From Phycisphaerales bacterium (GTDB lineage Bacteria > Planctomycetota > Phycisphaerae > Phycisphaerales > UBA1924), in NCBI GenBank assembly GCA_027083355.1, contig JALWOY010000195.1, positions 1 through 41,736 on the forward strand: 41,736 nt of DNA. The letters are read 5' to 3'. The notes under the pieces were generated by a model. The model had not been told where the DNA came from and did no database searches. It worked only from the letters and a program-made list of their open reading frames with translations. Position numbers and translations under genes: made by a program. Below are positions 7,754 to 16,141 of the stretch, one piece after another; position 1 is the first letter of the stretch, and each line of letters opens with the position of its first letter.

Positions 7754-9139
7754 ATGCCATCGCGATGGATCGCGGCACTGTTCGCCGCCGGTCTTTCCGC
7801 GGGATGCCGTTCCCCGCTCGAAAGCACACACCAGTACCCGCTCGACCGCATCAGGCCGCCCGGTATCGAGCACGCCCCCCCGTCGGCTTTCCGACAGGGC
7901 GATGACGCCGCCGACTCCACGGAGCCGGTCGGCCCCGACGGGTTCGTCCGTTATGCATTGCTCCACAACCCGGGGATCGAGGCCGCGTATCAGCGGTGGG
8001 TTGCCGCCGCAGAGCGTCTCCCGCAGGTCTCGGCTCTGCCCGATCCGCGGCTCACGCTTGCGTTCTTTCTGGACGAGGTGGAGACGCGTACCGGAGCGCA
8101 GCAGGCCCGCGTGGGCATCCAGCAACGATTCCCCTGGCCCGGCCTGCTCGAACGCCGAGAGGACGCCGCCGCGCTCGAGGCCGTCGCCGCCTGGTATGAA
8201 TTCGAATCGGAGCGGCTCGACGTGACAGAGCGGGTTGTGGATGCCATGCACGATCTGGCCGCGCTGGATCGCATCATCGCCATCACGGGCGAGAATCGCG
8301 ACCTCCTCGCATCTTTCGAGGATGTCCTCCGTGCCCGATACCGCGTCGGCGCCGGCTCACACCCCGAGCTGATCCGCGTCCAGGTTGAACTCGGGCAGAT
8401 CGAGGACCGCCTCGAAAAACTCCGCGCCACCCGCCCCGTCTATGTTGCCGAGCTGAACGCCGCCATGAACAGGCCCGCCTCGACGCGCGTCGATCCGTTC
8501 GACCCCCTGCCGGACGAGGTGATCGACACCGACGCGGACCGGCTCGCCGGCATCGCACGCGGATCGAACCCGGTGCTGCTCGCGATGGATCAACGGGCCC
8601 GGCGCCAGCAAGTGCTCGTGGAGGTCGCGAAGAAAGAAGGGATGCCCGATTTCGCCGTGGGCCTCGACACCATCATCACAAACGAGGCCGGCACCCCTGT
8701 TCCCGAGAGCGGCGATGATCCCGTCCTGCTCACCTTCGGCGTCGATATCCCCCTCTGGAGAGACAAGTACGACGCCGCCGTCCGTCAGGCAGTTGCCGCC
8801 CGCCTCGCGATCACCCGCGAGCGTGAACAGAAGGCCAACACCATCGCGTCCGCCGTTCACCGAGCCTGGTTTGAACACACGGACGCCGACCGTCGCGTCC
8901 GACTCTACGAAGGCACCCTGATCCCGAAGGCGCGTGAATCGCTCAAGGCCTCCCTTGCCTCTTTCAGAGCCGGCGAGGCGACGTTCCTCGATCTTCTCGA
9001 CACCGAACGGACGCTCCTCGAATTCGACATCACCGTTGAAAAGGCCCGCGCCGCTCGCGGCAAAGCACTCGCGCGCCTGCACACGCTCACGGGCGGCGCG
9101 ATCCCCGGCCGGCCAGCGCCACAGGAGGGCGAACAATGA
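7754..9139 (+). CDS. cusC: CusC/TolC-family outer-membrane efflux lipoprotein
   Basis: A 461-residue outer-membrane channel subunit of a tripartite heavy-metal exporter. ATG at 7754 is preceded by AGGAG with 8-nt spacing. The signal peptide ends in the lipobox LSAGC, with the lipidated Cys at residue 18. Two TolC-type (OEP) repeats follow: the first begins near EAAYQRWVAAAERLPQVSALPDPRL, here recognisable by AAERLPQVSALPDPRL, and the second near the residues preceding GVDIPLWRDKYDA. The C-terminal helix has the family-typical FLDLLDTERTLLEF. The stop overlaps the ATG of the adaptor gene (ATGA). The substrate is inferred from the CusA and adaptor genes next to it. Confidence 0.88.
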   Translation: MPSRWIAALFAAGLSAGCRSPLESTHQYPLDRIRPPGIEHAPPSAFRQGDDAADSTEPVGPDGFVRYALLHNPGIEAAYQRWVAAAERLPQVSALPDPRLTLAFFLDEVETRTGAQQARVGIQQRFPWPGLLERREDAAALEAVAAWYEFESERLDVTERVVDAMHDLAALDRIIAITGENRDLLASFEDVLRARYRVGAGSHPELIRVQVELGQIEDRLEKLRATRPVYVAELNAAMNRPASTRVDPFDPLPDEVIDTDADRLAGIARGSNPVLLAMDQRARRQQVLVEVAKKEGMPDFAVGLDTIITNEAGTPVPESGDDPVLLTFGVDIPLWRDKYDAAVRQAVAARLAITREREQKANTIASAVHRAWFEHTDADRRVRLYEGTLIPKARESLKASLASFRAGEATFLDLLDTERTLLEFDITVEKARAARGKALARLHTLTGGAIPGRPAPQEGEQ

Positions 9140-11163
9140 AAAAGGCTCTCCTCATGCTGAAGACAGTGCTCCGGCGGATCTGGGCTCACGCATCCGCGGT
9201 TGTCGCCGTTGCGCTCATCATTGCCGCGTTCGTCGCGGGGCGTCATATCGGGACCCCGCCCCCCGATACCGGGCACGCCGAAGTCACCGTGTCTCCCGCG
9301 GGCCAACCCGGCGGTGACGCCGAGGTTCAGTATTACACGTGTTCGATGCATCCGTCCGTCCGGCTGACGGACCCGGATGCCAAGTGCCCGATCTGCGGCA
9401 TGGATCTCATTCCTGTCGGCGAGCACAGCGTCGACACGGGCACTCTCACACTCTCCCACGAAGCCGCCGTTGCCAGCCGCGTCGAAACGGCCGAGGTCGC
9501 TCGGTATTTCCCCGAAGCGGCTGTCCGGCTGTACGGGAAGGTTACGTACGACGAAACCTCCGTCGCACGGCTCACGGCGTATTTTCCGGGCCGGATCGAT
9601 CGCCTGTTCGTCAACTACGTCGGGGTCTCCGTCAACAAGGGCGATCACCTTGCCGAGGTCTACAGCCCCGAGCTGCTGGCCGCGTTCGAGGAGCTCCGGC
9701 AAGCGGCCGAGGCTGTGCGGAACGCCTCCGAGATGAGCGGCCTCGTCCGCGACGCCACGCGGGACACGCTCGAAGCCGCCCGCGAAAAACTCCGGCTCTT
9801 CGGTCTCAGACAGGAGCAGATCCGGGCTGTCGAAGACGGCTCGTTCAATTCTGATCACTTCACGATCTTCGCCCCCATCGGCGGCGTCGTGACGCATCTC
9901 GGTGTCCGCGAGGGCGACTACGTCAACACCGGCGCGGCCATCGCCACGGTCGCTGATCTTTCGCGGCTCTGGATCGACATGGAGGCGTATGAATCTCAAC
10001 TCCCGCTGCTGCGTTGGGGGCAGCAGGTCACGTTCACCGTCGAGGCCCACCCGGGCGAGGTGTTCCGGGGCCGGATCTCGTTCATCGAGCCGATCGTCGA
10101 CGAAGAGACGCGCACCGCGGCCGTCCGTGTCGCGGTTGAGAACCCCAACGGCAGGCTCAAGCCCGGCATGTTCGCCTCCGCCGTTGTTCACGCCAAGGTT
10201 GGTCAGACCGGCGCTCTTCCCGTGGAAGACATCGCCGGTGAATGGGTCTGCCCGATGCACCCGACGCAAACCAGGGCAACCAGCCAACCCTGCCCCGTGT
10301 GCGGGATGGATATGGTTCCTGCGTCCACGCTGCTCGGCGAAGCACCCGATCATGAAGCGGCCCCCCCGCCGCTTGTGATCCCCAAATCCGCGGTCCTCTT
10401 TACGGGTGTCCGCTCCGTCGTCTATGTCGCGCACATCGGCGAAGATGAAACGGTCTACGAGGCTCGCGAAGTCATCCTCGGGCCCAGAGCCGGCGATCTC
10501 TATGTAGTCCGCCGGGGTCTCGAAGTCGGCGAGCGTGTTGTCGTCAACGGCGCGTTCAGGATCGACAGCGCGATGCAGATCGCCGCGAAACCAAGCATGA
10601 TGTCCCCCCGCAACGGCGGCGAGGCGACGGATCACGCCGGGATGGAGGGCATGACCCAGACGTCCGGTTCCTCGGCCTCCCCCGCCGGGGGTGTATTTAC
10701 CAAGCAGCTCACGCCTGTCTACGACGCCTATCTCGACGCTCAGGGGGCGCTCGCCGGCGACGATCTCGAAGCATTCAACACCGCTGTCCGAACCCTCGAC
10801 AGGGCGCTCGGCGATGTGCGTGAAGCCGGGCTCGTCGGCGATGCCGTCAAAGCATGGCGAAGGGCACTCGGGTTGCTCCGCACCGCCGATGCCCCGGCTT
10901 CGATCGACGAGGCCCGTTCCCGATTCGAAACCATGAGCGAGGGCGTCATCATCCTGCTCCGTGAGTTCGGCCCGCCCGAGGGCGAGACGCTCAACCTTGC
11001 GCATTGCCCCATGGCTTTCGATTTCAAGGGCGCGGACTGGGTCCAGCGGGGGGACCAGATCCGGAACCCGTATTTCGGGTCCGAAATGCTCACCTGCGGG
11101 AGTATCAAACGGTCATTCCAGAAAAATCCCGGCGACAGCAGCGACGGGGGGACGCGGCCGTGA
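9136..11163 (+). CDS. cusB: CusB-like RND adaptor with two metal-binding domains and DUF3347
   Basis: A 675-residue membrane-fusion protein linking the inner-membrane pump to the outer-membrane channel. One N-terminal membrane anchor (about residues 18-38) is followed by a heavy-metal-binding domain (YTCSMHP...CPICGMD, about 66-95). The adaptor's barrel-sandwich and hairpin regions follow (FPGRIDRLFVNYVG, then GVREGDYVNTGA), with beta-barrel segments interrupted by a second heavy-metal-binding domain (WVCPMHP...CPVCGMDM, about 369-397). The C-terminal 150 residues match the DUF3347 type, ending with HCPMAFDFKGADW and a final Cys. E. coli CusB is about 407 residues, so this is much larger. It overlaps the CusA GTG start by four bases. 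The extra modules probably pass Cu(I)/Ag(I) to the pump. Confidence 0.88.
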   Translation: MKKALLMLKTVLRRIWAHASAVVAVALIIAAFVAGRHIGTPPPDTGHAEVTVSPAGQPGGDAEVQYYTCSMHPSVRLTDPDAKCPICGMDLIPVGEHSVDTGTLTLSHEAAVASRVETAEVARYFPEAAVRLYGKVTYDETSVARLTAYFPGRIDRLFVNYVGVSVNKGDHLAEVYSPELLAAFEELRQAAEAVRNASEMSGLVRDATRDTLEAAREKLRLFGLRQEQIRAVEDGSFNSDHFTIFAPIGGVVTHLGVREGDYVNTGAAIATVADLSRLWIDMEAYESQLPLLRWGQQVTFTVEAHPGEVFRGRISFIEPIVDEETRTAAVRVAVENPNGRLKPGMFASAVVHAKVGQTGALPVEDIAGEWVCPMHPTQTRATSQPCPVCGMDMVPASTLLGEAPDHEAAPPPLVIPKSAVLFTGVRSVVYVAHIGEDETVYEAREVILGPRAGDLYVVRRGLEVGERVVVNGAFRIDSAMQIAAKPSMMSPRNGGEATDHAGMEGMTQTSGSSASPAGGVFTKQLTPVYDAYLDAQGALAGDDLEAFNTAVRTLDRALGDVREAGLVGDAVKAWRRALGLLRTADAPASIDEARSRFETMSEGVIILLREFGPPEGETLNLAHCPMAFDFKGADWVQRGDQIRNPYFGSEMLTCGSIKRSFQKNPGDSSDGGTRP

Positions 11164-14100
11164 ATGACCTCACCACCCCCAAAGATAAGGCCGGCCCGCT
11201 CAACGCGCTCTTGCGATTCTGTCTCGAACAGAAACTCGTCGTCGGGATTTTCACGCTCGGCATCGTGTTCTGGGGCGTGCTTGTCGCACCCTTCGCGTGG
11301 AACATCGCCGACCTTCCCAGGGACCCCGTCCCCGTGGACGCCATCCCCGACATCGGCGAAAACCAGCAGATCGTCTTCACCAAATGGCCCGGCAGAAGCC
11401 CGCAGGACATCGACGACCAGATCAGTTACCCGCTCACCGTCGCCCTGCTCGGCATCCCCGGCGTCAAGGACATCCGCAGCTACTCCGTCTTCGGCTTCTC
11501 CACCATCTACGTCGTCTTCGAGGACAACATCGAGTTCTACTGGTCCCGCTCCCGGGTGCTCGAAAAACTCAACTCGCTCTCTCCGGGCACGCTCCCCCCG
11601 GGCGTCTCGCCCGCGCTCGGCCCGGACGCCACCGCCCTCGGGCAGGTCTACTGGTACACCCTCGAAGGCAGAGACAAGCAGGGCAACCCCACCGGCGGGT
11701 GGGACCTCGACGAGCTCCGCTCCATCCAGGATTTCATCGTCAAATACCAACTCGCCGGGGTCGAGGGGGTCTCCGAGGTCGCCTCCATCGGCGGCTTTGT
11801 CAAGGAATACCAGATCGACGTCGACCCCGACGCGATGCGTGCCGCGGGGGTTTCGCTGGGGCAGATCATCAACGCCGTCAGGAAAAGCAATCTCGACGTC
11901 GGCGCACGCACAATCGAGGTGAATCGGGCCGAATACATTGTCCGCGGCATCGGATTCATCGAAAGCGTCCGGGACCTCGAACAGACCGCCGTCACCGCCC
12001 GAGACGGCCAGCCCATCCTCATCAGTGATATCGCCAAAGTCGGTCTCGGGCCCGCCCTCCGCCGGGGCGTGCTGACGAAAGCCGGTGAGGAAGCCGTCGG
12101 GGGTGTCGTCGTCGTCCGTTACGGCGAGAACCCGATGGCCACCATCCAGCGCGTCAAAGAAACGATCAGGAAAATATCGCCGGGGCTTCCCTCGAAAACT
12201 CTCGCCGACGGGACCGAGAGCCGCGTCACCATCGTCCCCTTTTACGACCGCACCGGGCTGATCAAGGAAACGCTCGGCACGCTCAACGACGCGATCGCCC
12301 AGCAGATCCTCGTCACCATCATCGTGGTGATCCTGATGGTGATGCACCTGCGCAGCAGCCTTCTCATCAGCGCCATGCTGCCGATCGCCGTTCTGATGAC
12401 ATTCGTCGGGATGAAGGTCTTCCACGTCGACGCGAACATTGTCGCCCTCTCCGGCATCGTCATCGCGATCGGGACCATCGTCGACATGGGCATCGTGCTC
12501 ACCGAGAACATCCTCAGGCGCCTCGACGAGGCGGGCGACAGCGAGCCCACGCTCGAAGTTGTTTACCGGGCCACTGCCGAGGTCGGCAGCGCCGTGCTCA
12601 CCGCCGTCGCCACGACCGTCGTCGGCTTCCTCCCGGTCTTCACCATGCAGGCCGCCGAGGGAAAACTCTTCAAACCCCTCGCGTACACAAAGACTTTCGC
12701 GCTCATCGCATCGATCATCATCGCGCTGACCATCCTGCCCGCCGCGGCGCACCTCATCATCGGCTCCAGAATCCGCACAAGAGGACTCCGTATCGCCGGC
12801 GCGGCGGCCGTCACGATCGCGGGAGCGGTCGTCGCGATCTGGATGAATCTGACCGGCGGGCTGCTCATCGCCGCGTTCGGTGCCTTCTATCTCATCAGGC
12901 CGCTGCTGCCCACTCTGATTGCACGTGCGATTCAGTGGTCCGCGAACATCGTCGTCGTGCTCATCGTGCTTGCCGTGCTCGCGGGGGAATGGGAGCCGCT
13001 CGGCCCGGAACCGGGCACCATCGGCAACGCGCTGTTCATCGGGGTGATCGTGGGTGGGCTCCTGCTGGCGTTCTGGCTCGTCCGCCTCGCGTTTCCCGCC
13101 GTCCTCGGCTGGGCAATCCGTCACAAACTCGTCGCCACTTCGCCGGCGATCATCGTCACACTCCTCGGCTTCACCGCGTGGCTCGGTTTCGATCGCGTCT
13201 GGGGTTGGCTCCCCGAGCCGATCGCTCGCACCGAGACCGTCGCCGGCATCGCGCACGCATTCCCCGGCATCGGCAGCGAGTTCATGCCCAAACTCGACGA
13301 GGGCGCGTTTCTCTACATGCCCACGACGATGCCCCATGCCTCGATCGGCGAGTCCACCGACATCCTCAAGGAACTGGACCGGAGAATCCTTTCGATCCCC
13401 GAGGTCGAGCTCTCCGTCGGGAAAATCGGGCGGGTAGAAAGCCCCCTCGATCCCGCCCCCATCTCGATGGTCGAGACGATCATCCAATACAAGAGCGAAT
13501 ACAAAGCCGACGAGAACGGGCGAAGACTCACCTTCAGATATGACAACGAGAAAGGTGAATTTGTCCGTGATGAAAACGGTGATCTCATCGAAGACCCCGA
13601 CGGGCGACCATTCCGCCAGTGGCGTGACGAGATCAAGTCTCCGCAGGATATCTGGAACGCCATCACGGATGCCGCGCGTATGCCCGGTGTCACCAGCGCC
13701 CCCAAGCTGCAGCCCATCGAAACCCGCATCGTCATGCTCCAGTCGGGCTTCCGTGCCCCCATGGGCGTCAAGGTCTACGGGCCGTCCCTCGAGTCGATCG
13801 AAACATTCGGCCTCGAACTCGAACACTTCCTCAAGCAGGTCCCCACGATCGAACCCGCCGCCGTGTTCGCGGACCGTGTCGTCGGCAAGCCGTACCTCGA
13901 GATCGACATCGACCGCGAGCGCATCGCCCGGTACGGCCTCCGGATCGCCGATGTGCAGGAAGTGATCGAGGTGGCCGTCGGCGGCAAGCCCCTGACCATG
14001 ACCGTCGAGGGCCGCGAGCGCTACCCCGTCCGCGTCCGTTATCTGCGCGAGCTGCGGGACCAGCCCGACACGCTCGCCGATATCCTCGTGCCCACGAAGT

Positions 14101-14981
14101 CCGGGGCGCAGGTTCCGCTCCGAGAGCTCGCCGAGATCGAATACCGCCGCGGGCCGCAGATGATCAAGAGCGAGGACACCTTCCTCGTCGCCTACGTTCT
14201 TTTCGACAAAGTGCCGGGCGTCGCCGAGGTCGATGCCGTCCACGATGCGCAACGCTATCTGAAGGGAAAAATCGATTCGGGAGAGCTCGTCGTCCCCGCG
14301 GGGGTCACCTACGAGTTTGCCGGTTCATACGAAAACCAGGTGCGCGCCGCCAAACGTCTTTCCATCGTTCTTCCGCTCTCGCTTGTCGTCATCTTCCTGC
14401 TGATTTACTTCCAGTTCAAAAAAGTCAGTGTCACGCTCATGGTCTTCTCGGGCGTCTTTGTCGCGTGGGGCGGGGGGTTCCTCATGCTCTGGTTGTACGC
14501 CCAGCCCTGGTTTCTCGATACGCACCTGCTCGGGGTCAACCTCAGGGAACTCTTCCAGGTCCACCAGTTCAACCTCAGTGTCGCCGTCTGGGTCGGGTTC
14601 CTCGCCCTCTTCGGCATCGCCACCGACGACGGCGTCATCATGGCTACCCGCATCGAGCAAGCCATGGACGAGCAGAAGCCCGACACCATCGAGAGCATCC
14701 GCGCGTGCGTCATCGAGGGCGGTCGGCTCCGCATCCGCGCCGCCGTCATGACAAGCGCCACAACAATCCTCGCCCTGCTGCCCGTGCTCACGAGCACCGG
14801 GCGGGGGTCCGACATCATGGTCCCGATGGCCATTCCCACCTTCGGCGGGATGGCTGTTGCGTCCATCACATGGTTCATCGTTCCCATCCTGTATTGCTGG
14901 GCCGCGGAATGGAGACTCCGCCTGTCTCACCCCGGCAATCCCCGTGTACACTCCAACCAGAAAGAAGGAGATCCACAATGA
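11160..14981 (+). CDS. cusA: CusA-family Cu(I)/Ag(I) RND pump, enlarged
   Basis: A 1273-residue inner-membrane proton-driven pump. The methionines that bind Cu(I)/Ag(I) in E. coli CusA (M573, M623, M672) are all present in equivalent contexts: LYMPTT (residue 720), ISMVET (770) and RIVMLQSG (859). The TM4 proton-relay Asp lies at about residue 442 (GTIVDMGIV). The protein is about 225 residues longer than E. coli CusA. One insertion after TM6 (about 533-693) carries four additional hydrophobic segments. A second, polar insertion lies between M770 and M859 (ENGRRLTFRYDNEKGEFV, then DENGDL and PDGRPFRQW). The start is GTG at 11160, sharing GTGA with the adaptor stop; the ATG at 11164 is in another frame. 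It overlaps the next gene by four bases. Confidence 0.93.
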   Translation: MNDLTTPKDKAGPLNALLRFCLEQKLVVGIFTLGIVFWGVLVAPFAWNIADLPRDPVPVDAIPDIGENQQIVFTKWPGRSPQDIDDQISYPLTVALLGIPGVKDIRSYSVFGFSTIYVVFEDNIEFYWSRSRVLEKLNSLSPGTLPPGVSPALGPDATALGQVYWYTLEGRDKQGNPTGGWDLDELRSIQDFIVKYQLAGVEGVSEVASIGGFVKEYQIDVDPDAMRAAGVSLGQIINAVRKSNLDVGARTIEVNRAEYIVRGIGFIESVRDLEQTAVTARDGQPILISDIAKVGLGPALRRGVLTKAGEEAVGGVVVVRYGENPMATIQRVKETIRKISPGLPSKTLADGTESRVTIVPFYDRTGLIKETLGTLNDAIAQQILVTIIVVILMVMHLRSSLLISAMLPIAVLMTFVGMKVFHVDANIVALSGIVIAIGTIVDMGIVLTENILRRLDEAGDSEPTLEVVYRATAEVGSAVLTAVATTVVGFLPVFTMQAAEGKLFKPLAYTKTFALIASIIIALTILPAAAHLIIGSRIRTRGLRIAGAAAVTIAGAVVAIWMNLTGGLLIAAFGAFYLIRPLLPTLIARAIQWSANIVVVLIVLAVLAGEWEPLGPEPGTIGNALFIGVIVGGLLLAFWLVRLAFPAVLGWAIRHKLVATSPAIIVTLLGFTAWLGFDRVWGWLPEPIARTETVAGIAHAFPGIGSEFMPKLDEGAFLYMPTTMPHASIGESTDILKELDRRILSIPEVELSVGKIGRVESPLDPAPISMVETIIQYKSEYKADENGRRLTFRYDNEKGEFVRDENGDLIEDPDGRPFRQWRDEIKSPQDIWNAITDAARMPGVTSAPKLQPIETRIVMLQSGFRAPMGVKVYGPSLESIETFGLELEHFLKQVPTIEPAAVFADRVVGKPYLEIDIDRERIARYGLRIADVQEVIEVAVGGKPLTMTVEGRERYPVRVRYLRELRDQPDTLADILVPTKSGAQVPLRELAEIEYRRGPQMIKSEDTFLVAYVLFDKVPGVAEVDAVHDAQRYLKGKIDSGELVVPAGVTYEFAGSYENQVRAAKRLSIVLPLSLVVIFLLIYFQFKKVSVTLMVFSGVFVAWGGGFLMLWLYAQPWFLDTHLLGVNLRELFQVHQFNLSVAVWVGFLALFGIATDDGVIMATRIEQAMDEQKPDTIESIRACVIEGGRLRIRAAVMTSATTILALLPVLTSTGRGSDIMVPMAIPTFGGMAVASITWFIVPILYCWAAEWRLRLSHPGNPRVHSNQKEGDPQ

Positions 14982-16018
14982 ACAGACTTACTATCATCGC
15001 GTCGCTCGCCATCGCCGCCGCCGTCCCCATCACGACGGTGAGCGCGGGCCCTGACCACGCCGACAAGCCCAAGATGAAACACCACGACGCGCCCAAGCCC
15101 ATCAACAGGATGTGCCCCGTCGGCAAGGAGCCCATCGACCCCGAGGCCGGCACCTTCATGTACAAGGGCCACGCCATCGGCACCTGCTGCCCGGGCTGCC
15201 GAGAAGATTTCATGGCCTGGGACGAAAAGAAGCGTGACGAGTTCGTCGCCCTCGCCCTCGCCCATAAGGAACCGGGCGAGGCCCACAAGGCCGTCGCCGC
15301 CGCCGCGAAAAAAGCCCCCGCGTGGTCCGACCCCTACCCCCTCGGCACCTGCCCCGTTTCCGGCGAGCCCCTCGGCGAGATGGGCGACCCCATCATCAAG
15401 AAGTACAACGGCCGCGAGATCCGGTTCTGCTGCAAGAAGTGCGTCGGCAGGTTCGAGAAGGACCTCAAGGCGTCCATGAAGAAGGTGGACGAGGCGATCA
15501 TCAAGGACCAGATGCGCTACTACCCGCTCCAGACCTGCCCCGTCTCGGGTGAGCCCCTCGCCGAGGACGGCGAAGATAACGCCGTCAACTTTGTCTACGG
15601 CAACCGTCTCGTGCGTCTGTGCTGCAATATGTGCAAGAAGAAGTTCAAGGCCGATCCTCAGAAATATATCGCCGAGCTGGACAAGGCCACCGCCGACGCG
15701 CAGCGGAAGGACTACCCCCTGAACACCTGCCCGGTCTCCGGCGAGCAACTCGGCGAGATGGGCGACCCGGTCGAGGTCGTCGTCGCGGGCCGCCTTGTGC
15801 GTCTCTGCTGCAATATGTGCAAGCCCAAGCTCATGGCGAACCCCAAGCCCTTCCTCGACAAGCTCGACGCCGCCTGGCAGGCCAAGGGCATGTACATGCC
15901 CGAAGCCGACGAGCATCACGGCATGGACGACGACCACGACGGCGACATGCATGGGATGAAAGGGATGCACCACGACGATGCTGAGCATGATGATCACGGG
16001 GACCACGATGACGATTGA
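14978..16018 (+). CDS. periplasmic quadruple TRASH/YHS-like metal-binding protein
   Basis: A 346-residue exported protein. The signal peptide is cleaved near residue 23 (TTVSA). Four tandem domains share the pattern C-x23/27-CC-x2-C: C46/C70-C71-C74, C125/C151-C152-C155, C187/C215-C216-C219 and C251/C277-C278-C281. Copies 2-4 share the motif TCPVSGE, and copies 3-4 share RLVRLCCNMCK. This resembles the TRASH/YHS treble-clef metal-binding group. The last 36 residues contain 9 His, 4 Met and about 14 Asp. ATG at 14978 overlaps the CusA stop, with AAGGAG 7 nt upstream. I infer a periplasmic Cu/Ag sponge or chaperone that feeds the exporter. I know of no named family for the four-domain form. Confidence 0.85.
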   Translation: MNRLTIIASLAIAAAVPITTVSAGPDHADKPKMKHHDAPKPINRMCPVGKEPIDPEAGTFMYKGHAIGTCCPGCREDFMAWDEKKRDEFVALALAHKEPGEAHKAVAAAAKKAPAWSDPYPLGTCPVSGEPLGEMGDPIIKKYNGREIRFCCKKCVGRFEKDLKASMKKVDEAIIKDQMRYYPLQTCPVSGEPLAEDGEDNAVNFVYGNRLVRLCCNMCKKKFKADPQKYIAELDKATADAQRKDYPLNTCPVSGEQLGEMGDPVEVVVAGRLVRLCCNMCKPKLMANPKPFLDKLDAAWQAKGMYMPEADEHHGMDDDHDGDMHGMKGMHHDDAEHDDHGDHDDD

Positions 16019-16093
16019 ACCAGGCCCGATGTCCCAGCATCCCGTTTGAAACCGGGATTACGCTCCATCGCCGCGTCATTCTCGTGAACACAG

Positions 16094-16122
16094 ACCCCCG
16101 GGGTTCAGCCCGGGGGTTTTTC
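16094..16122 (+). terminator. terminator of copper operon
   Basis: A perfect 9-bp stem ACCCCCGGG/CCCGGGGGT with loop GTTCAG is followed by TTTTCT. It lies 76 bases after the last operon gene and just before the stop of the convergent sulfotransferase gene. A second, weaker hairpin (ATCCCG/CGGGAT) lies at about 16038-16057. Confidence 0.9.
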
Positions 16123-16141
16123 TATCGATCGGTGCCAGTGA

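Noticed and set aside
10740-14252. A 1170-codon minus-strand open frame across cusB/cusA
   Set aside because: Its translation is Asp/Glu/Arg/Gly-rich filler mirroring the coding strand, with no motif; CusA on the other strand is certain.
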